Assembly: GCF_005577435.1 (NCBI RefSeq)
Contig: NZ_CP040396.1
Span: forward strand, 4,295,001-4,359,000
Direction: 5' to 3'
From: Paenibacillus algicola
Lineage (GTDB): Bacteria > Bacillota > Bacilli > Paenibacillales > Paenibacillaceae
Length of the DNA: 64,000 nucleotides
The notes beneath the pieces were generated by a model. That model was not told the origin of the DNA, did not search any database, and saw only the letters and a list, made by a program, of their open reading frames with translations. The translations under genes and the position numbers were made by a program. This document shows, in pieces, positions 63,044-64,000 of the stretch (within the stretch, counting starts at the first letter, position 1; each line of letters begins with the position of its first letter).

Positions 63044-64000
63044 TTAATGGCCCACATAACGGGCATACAGACTCTTCGCCCGAACCAAATCATCGGTTCC
63101 CTGAATGAGCACCCGCCCATCGGCGAACAGCACCAGCCGCTCCCCATCGGCTAACGACGCCCGCAGCAAGTACTCATTCACCTTCAGCTCACGCACGGCA
63201 GGTCTTAGCCGCTCCTCCCACACCGACAGGGAGAACGGCTCGTGGCCCGAGATTTGTACCGACTCCCGGCCGCACAGGCTGAGCTCTGTATTGGCCTCCT
63301 GCGTAAGCGCAGGATATTCATGAAGTCCGCAGCATGGACATTGCTCCCTGGCCTTGCCCAGCTTCATGGCATGGTACTGGTTATGCCACACGTCCATCGT
63401 AATGAGGCTCTCTCGCCGCGCCCCGGTGTCCCCGACGAGATATTTCAGCGCCTCCACCGCCTGGTAGGAAGCCACAATATCAACGATGGGCGAGATGACC
63501 CCGATCGTATCGCAGGTCTGGCCGCCAGAGTCTGCGGACTGGATGAAGCAGCGCAGGCATGGCGTAACGCCCGGCACCAGAATGGCGCTCATGCCCCGCG
63601 AGCTGACCGCTCCCCCATATACAAAAGGAACGCCCTGCTTGAAGCAGGCATCGTTCAGCAGAAAGCGGGTCTGGAAGTTGTCCGTGCCGTCCAGCACCAG
63701 CTCCATTCCCTCCAGCAGCCCTTCCACATTATCAGGCGTTACGTCCGTGAATACGGCCTCAATCTGGATCTCGGAGTTGATGCGCGCCAGCTTATTTCGG
63801 GCCGCAATCACCTTGGGCAGCGCCTGCGCCGCATCCTCTTCATCAAACAGCATCTGCCGCTGCAGATTGCTGGGCTCTACATAATCCCGGTCCACCATAC
63901 GTACATGGCCTACCCCCGAGCGGACCATATGGTTCGCCAGTACCGTGCCCAGTGCCCCCATGCCGACAATCAACACCCTGCTGGCTTGCAGCTTCTCCTG
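63044..64000 (-). CDS. thiF: ThiF/MoeB-type adenylyltransferase (5' end beyond window)
   Basis: At least 319 residues; the frame is open to the window edge. It has the nucleotide motif VLIVGMGALGTVLANHM, DRDYVEPSNLQRQMLF, the substrate Asp in VLDGTDNFQTR, and zinc cysteines in CLRC and CPCC. ThiF adenylates the ThiS C-terminus using ATP. First visible gene of the thi operon; the promoter and any TPP riboswitch are outside the window. The C-terminal 75 residues beyond the last Cys pair look like the rhodanese-less tail of MoeB/ThiF hybrids. Confidence 0.9.
   Translation of the reverse strand, partial: QEKLQASRVLIVGMGALGTVLANHMVRSGVGHVRMVDRDYVEPSNLQRQMLFDEEDAAQALPKVIAARNKLARINSEIQIEAVFTDVTPDNVEGLLEGMELVLDGTDNFQTRFLLNDACFKQGVPFVYGGAVSSRGMSAILVPGVTPCLRCFIQSADSGGQTCDTIGVISPIVDIVASYQAVEALKYLVGDTGARRESLITMDVWHNQYHAMKLGKAREQCPCCGLHEYPALTQEANTELSLCGRESVQISGHEPFSLSVWEERLRPAVRELKVNEYLLRASLADGERLVLFADGRVLIQGTDDLVRAKSLYARYVGH

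Overview
The window reads as chromosomal DNA of a Paenibacillus-type Firmicute. Moderate GC, strong AGGAGG ribosome binding sites, several GTG/TTG starts, S-layer homology domains, a YesM/YesN two-component pair next to sugar ABC transporters, HPr kinase, Zur and CcpA-type sites, and class C group II introns all point that way. This is inference from gene content; there is no rRNA or marker gene to confirm it. No tRNA, rRNA or CRISPR array was seen.

Layout. 1-468: end of a sugar-binding protein. 844-5553: an amino-acid-type sodium symporter, a cupin, a GltS-type glutamate symporter and an NAD-dependent epimerase. 5675-7515: a minus-strand zinc-starvation operon under a Zur box, starting with a 49-codon zinc-free ribosomal protein L33 too short for ordinary ORF calling, then an unknown protein and a CobW/ZagA-type GTPase. 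7737-9860: an SLH surface-protein gene broken by an in-frame TAG. 9844-17637: acetyltransferase, flavin oxidoreductase, aldo/keto reductase, a GGDEF/EAL protein, a Bax inhibitor-1 homologue and a diacylglycerol-kinase-family protein, separated by clear terminators.

17805-27687 (minus strand): a sugar ABC transporter (binding protein and two permeases) followed by a YesM sensor kinase, a YesN regulator and a second binding protein without a lipobox. Two near-identical group II introns (22552-24469 and 27840-29759), each with an intact reverse transcriptase, sit exactly downstream of rho-independent terminators, as class C introns do. selO follows. 31494-40299 is a probable exopolysaccharide locus: a processive-type GT2 synthase, a HEAT-repeat membrane protein, two tandem homologous membrane-anchored TIM-barrel proteins (the first-transcribed one has its ribosome binding site buried in a hairpin) and a secreted glycosidase-like protein.

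40427-50113 is a complete minus-strand kdp potassium-uptake operon with unusual parts: a leading Rossmann-like protein, an unannotated 35-residue membrane microprotein coupled to kdpF, kdpFABC, a free-standing protein with two tandem KdpD sensor/USP modules, a separate histidine kinase carrying the rest of KdpD, and kdpE. A KdpE-like box overlaps the terminator of the gene upstream.

50307-54943: a GntR regulator divergent from a four-carbon sugar-acid operon (dehydrogenase, DUF1537 kinase, GntP transporter) with three operator-like sites at exactly 21-bp steps and a cre site. 55062-60030: msrA, a truncated merR remnant, a TPR-SUKH protein, a divergent HPr kinase paralogue and a TetM-like ribosomal protection GTPase. 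60239-64000: thiamine thiazole genes thiF-thiE-thiS-thiG-thiO, with thiF cut by the window edge.
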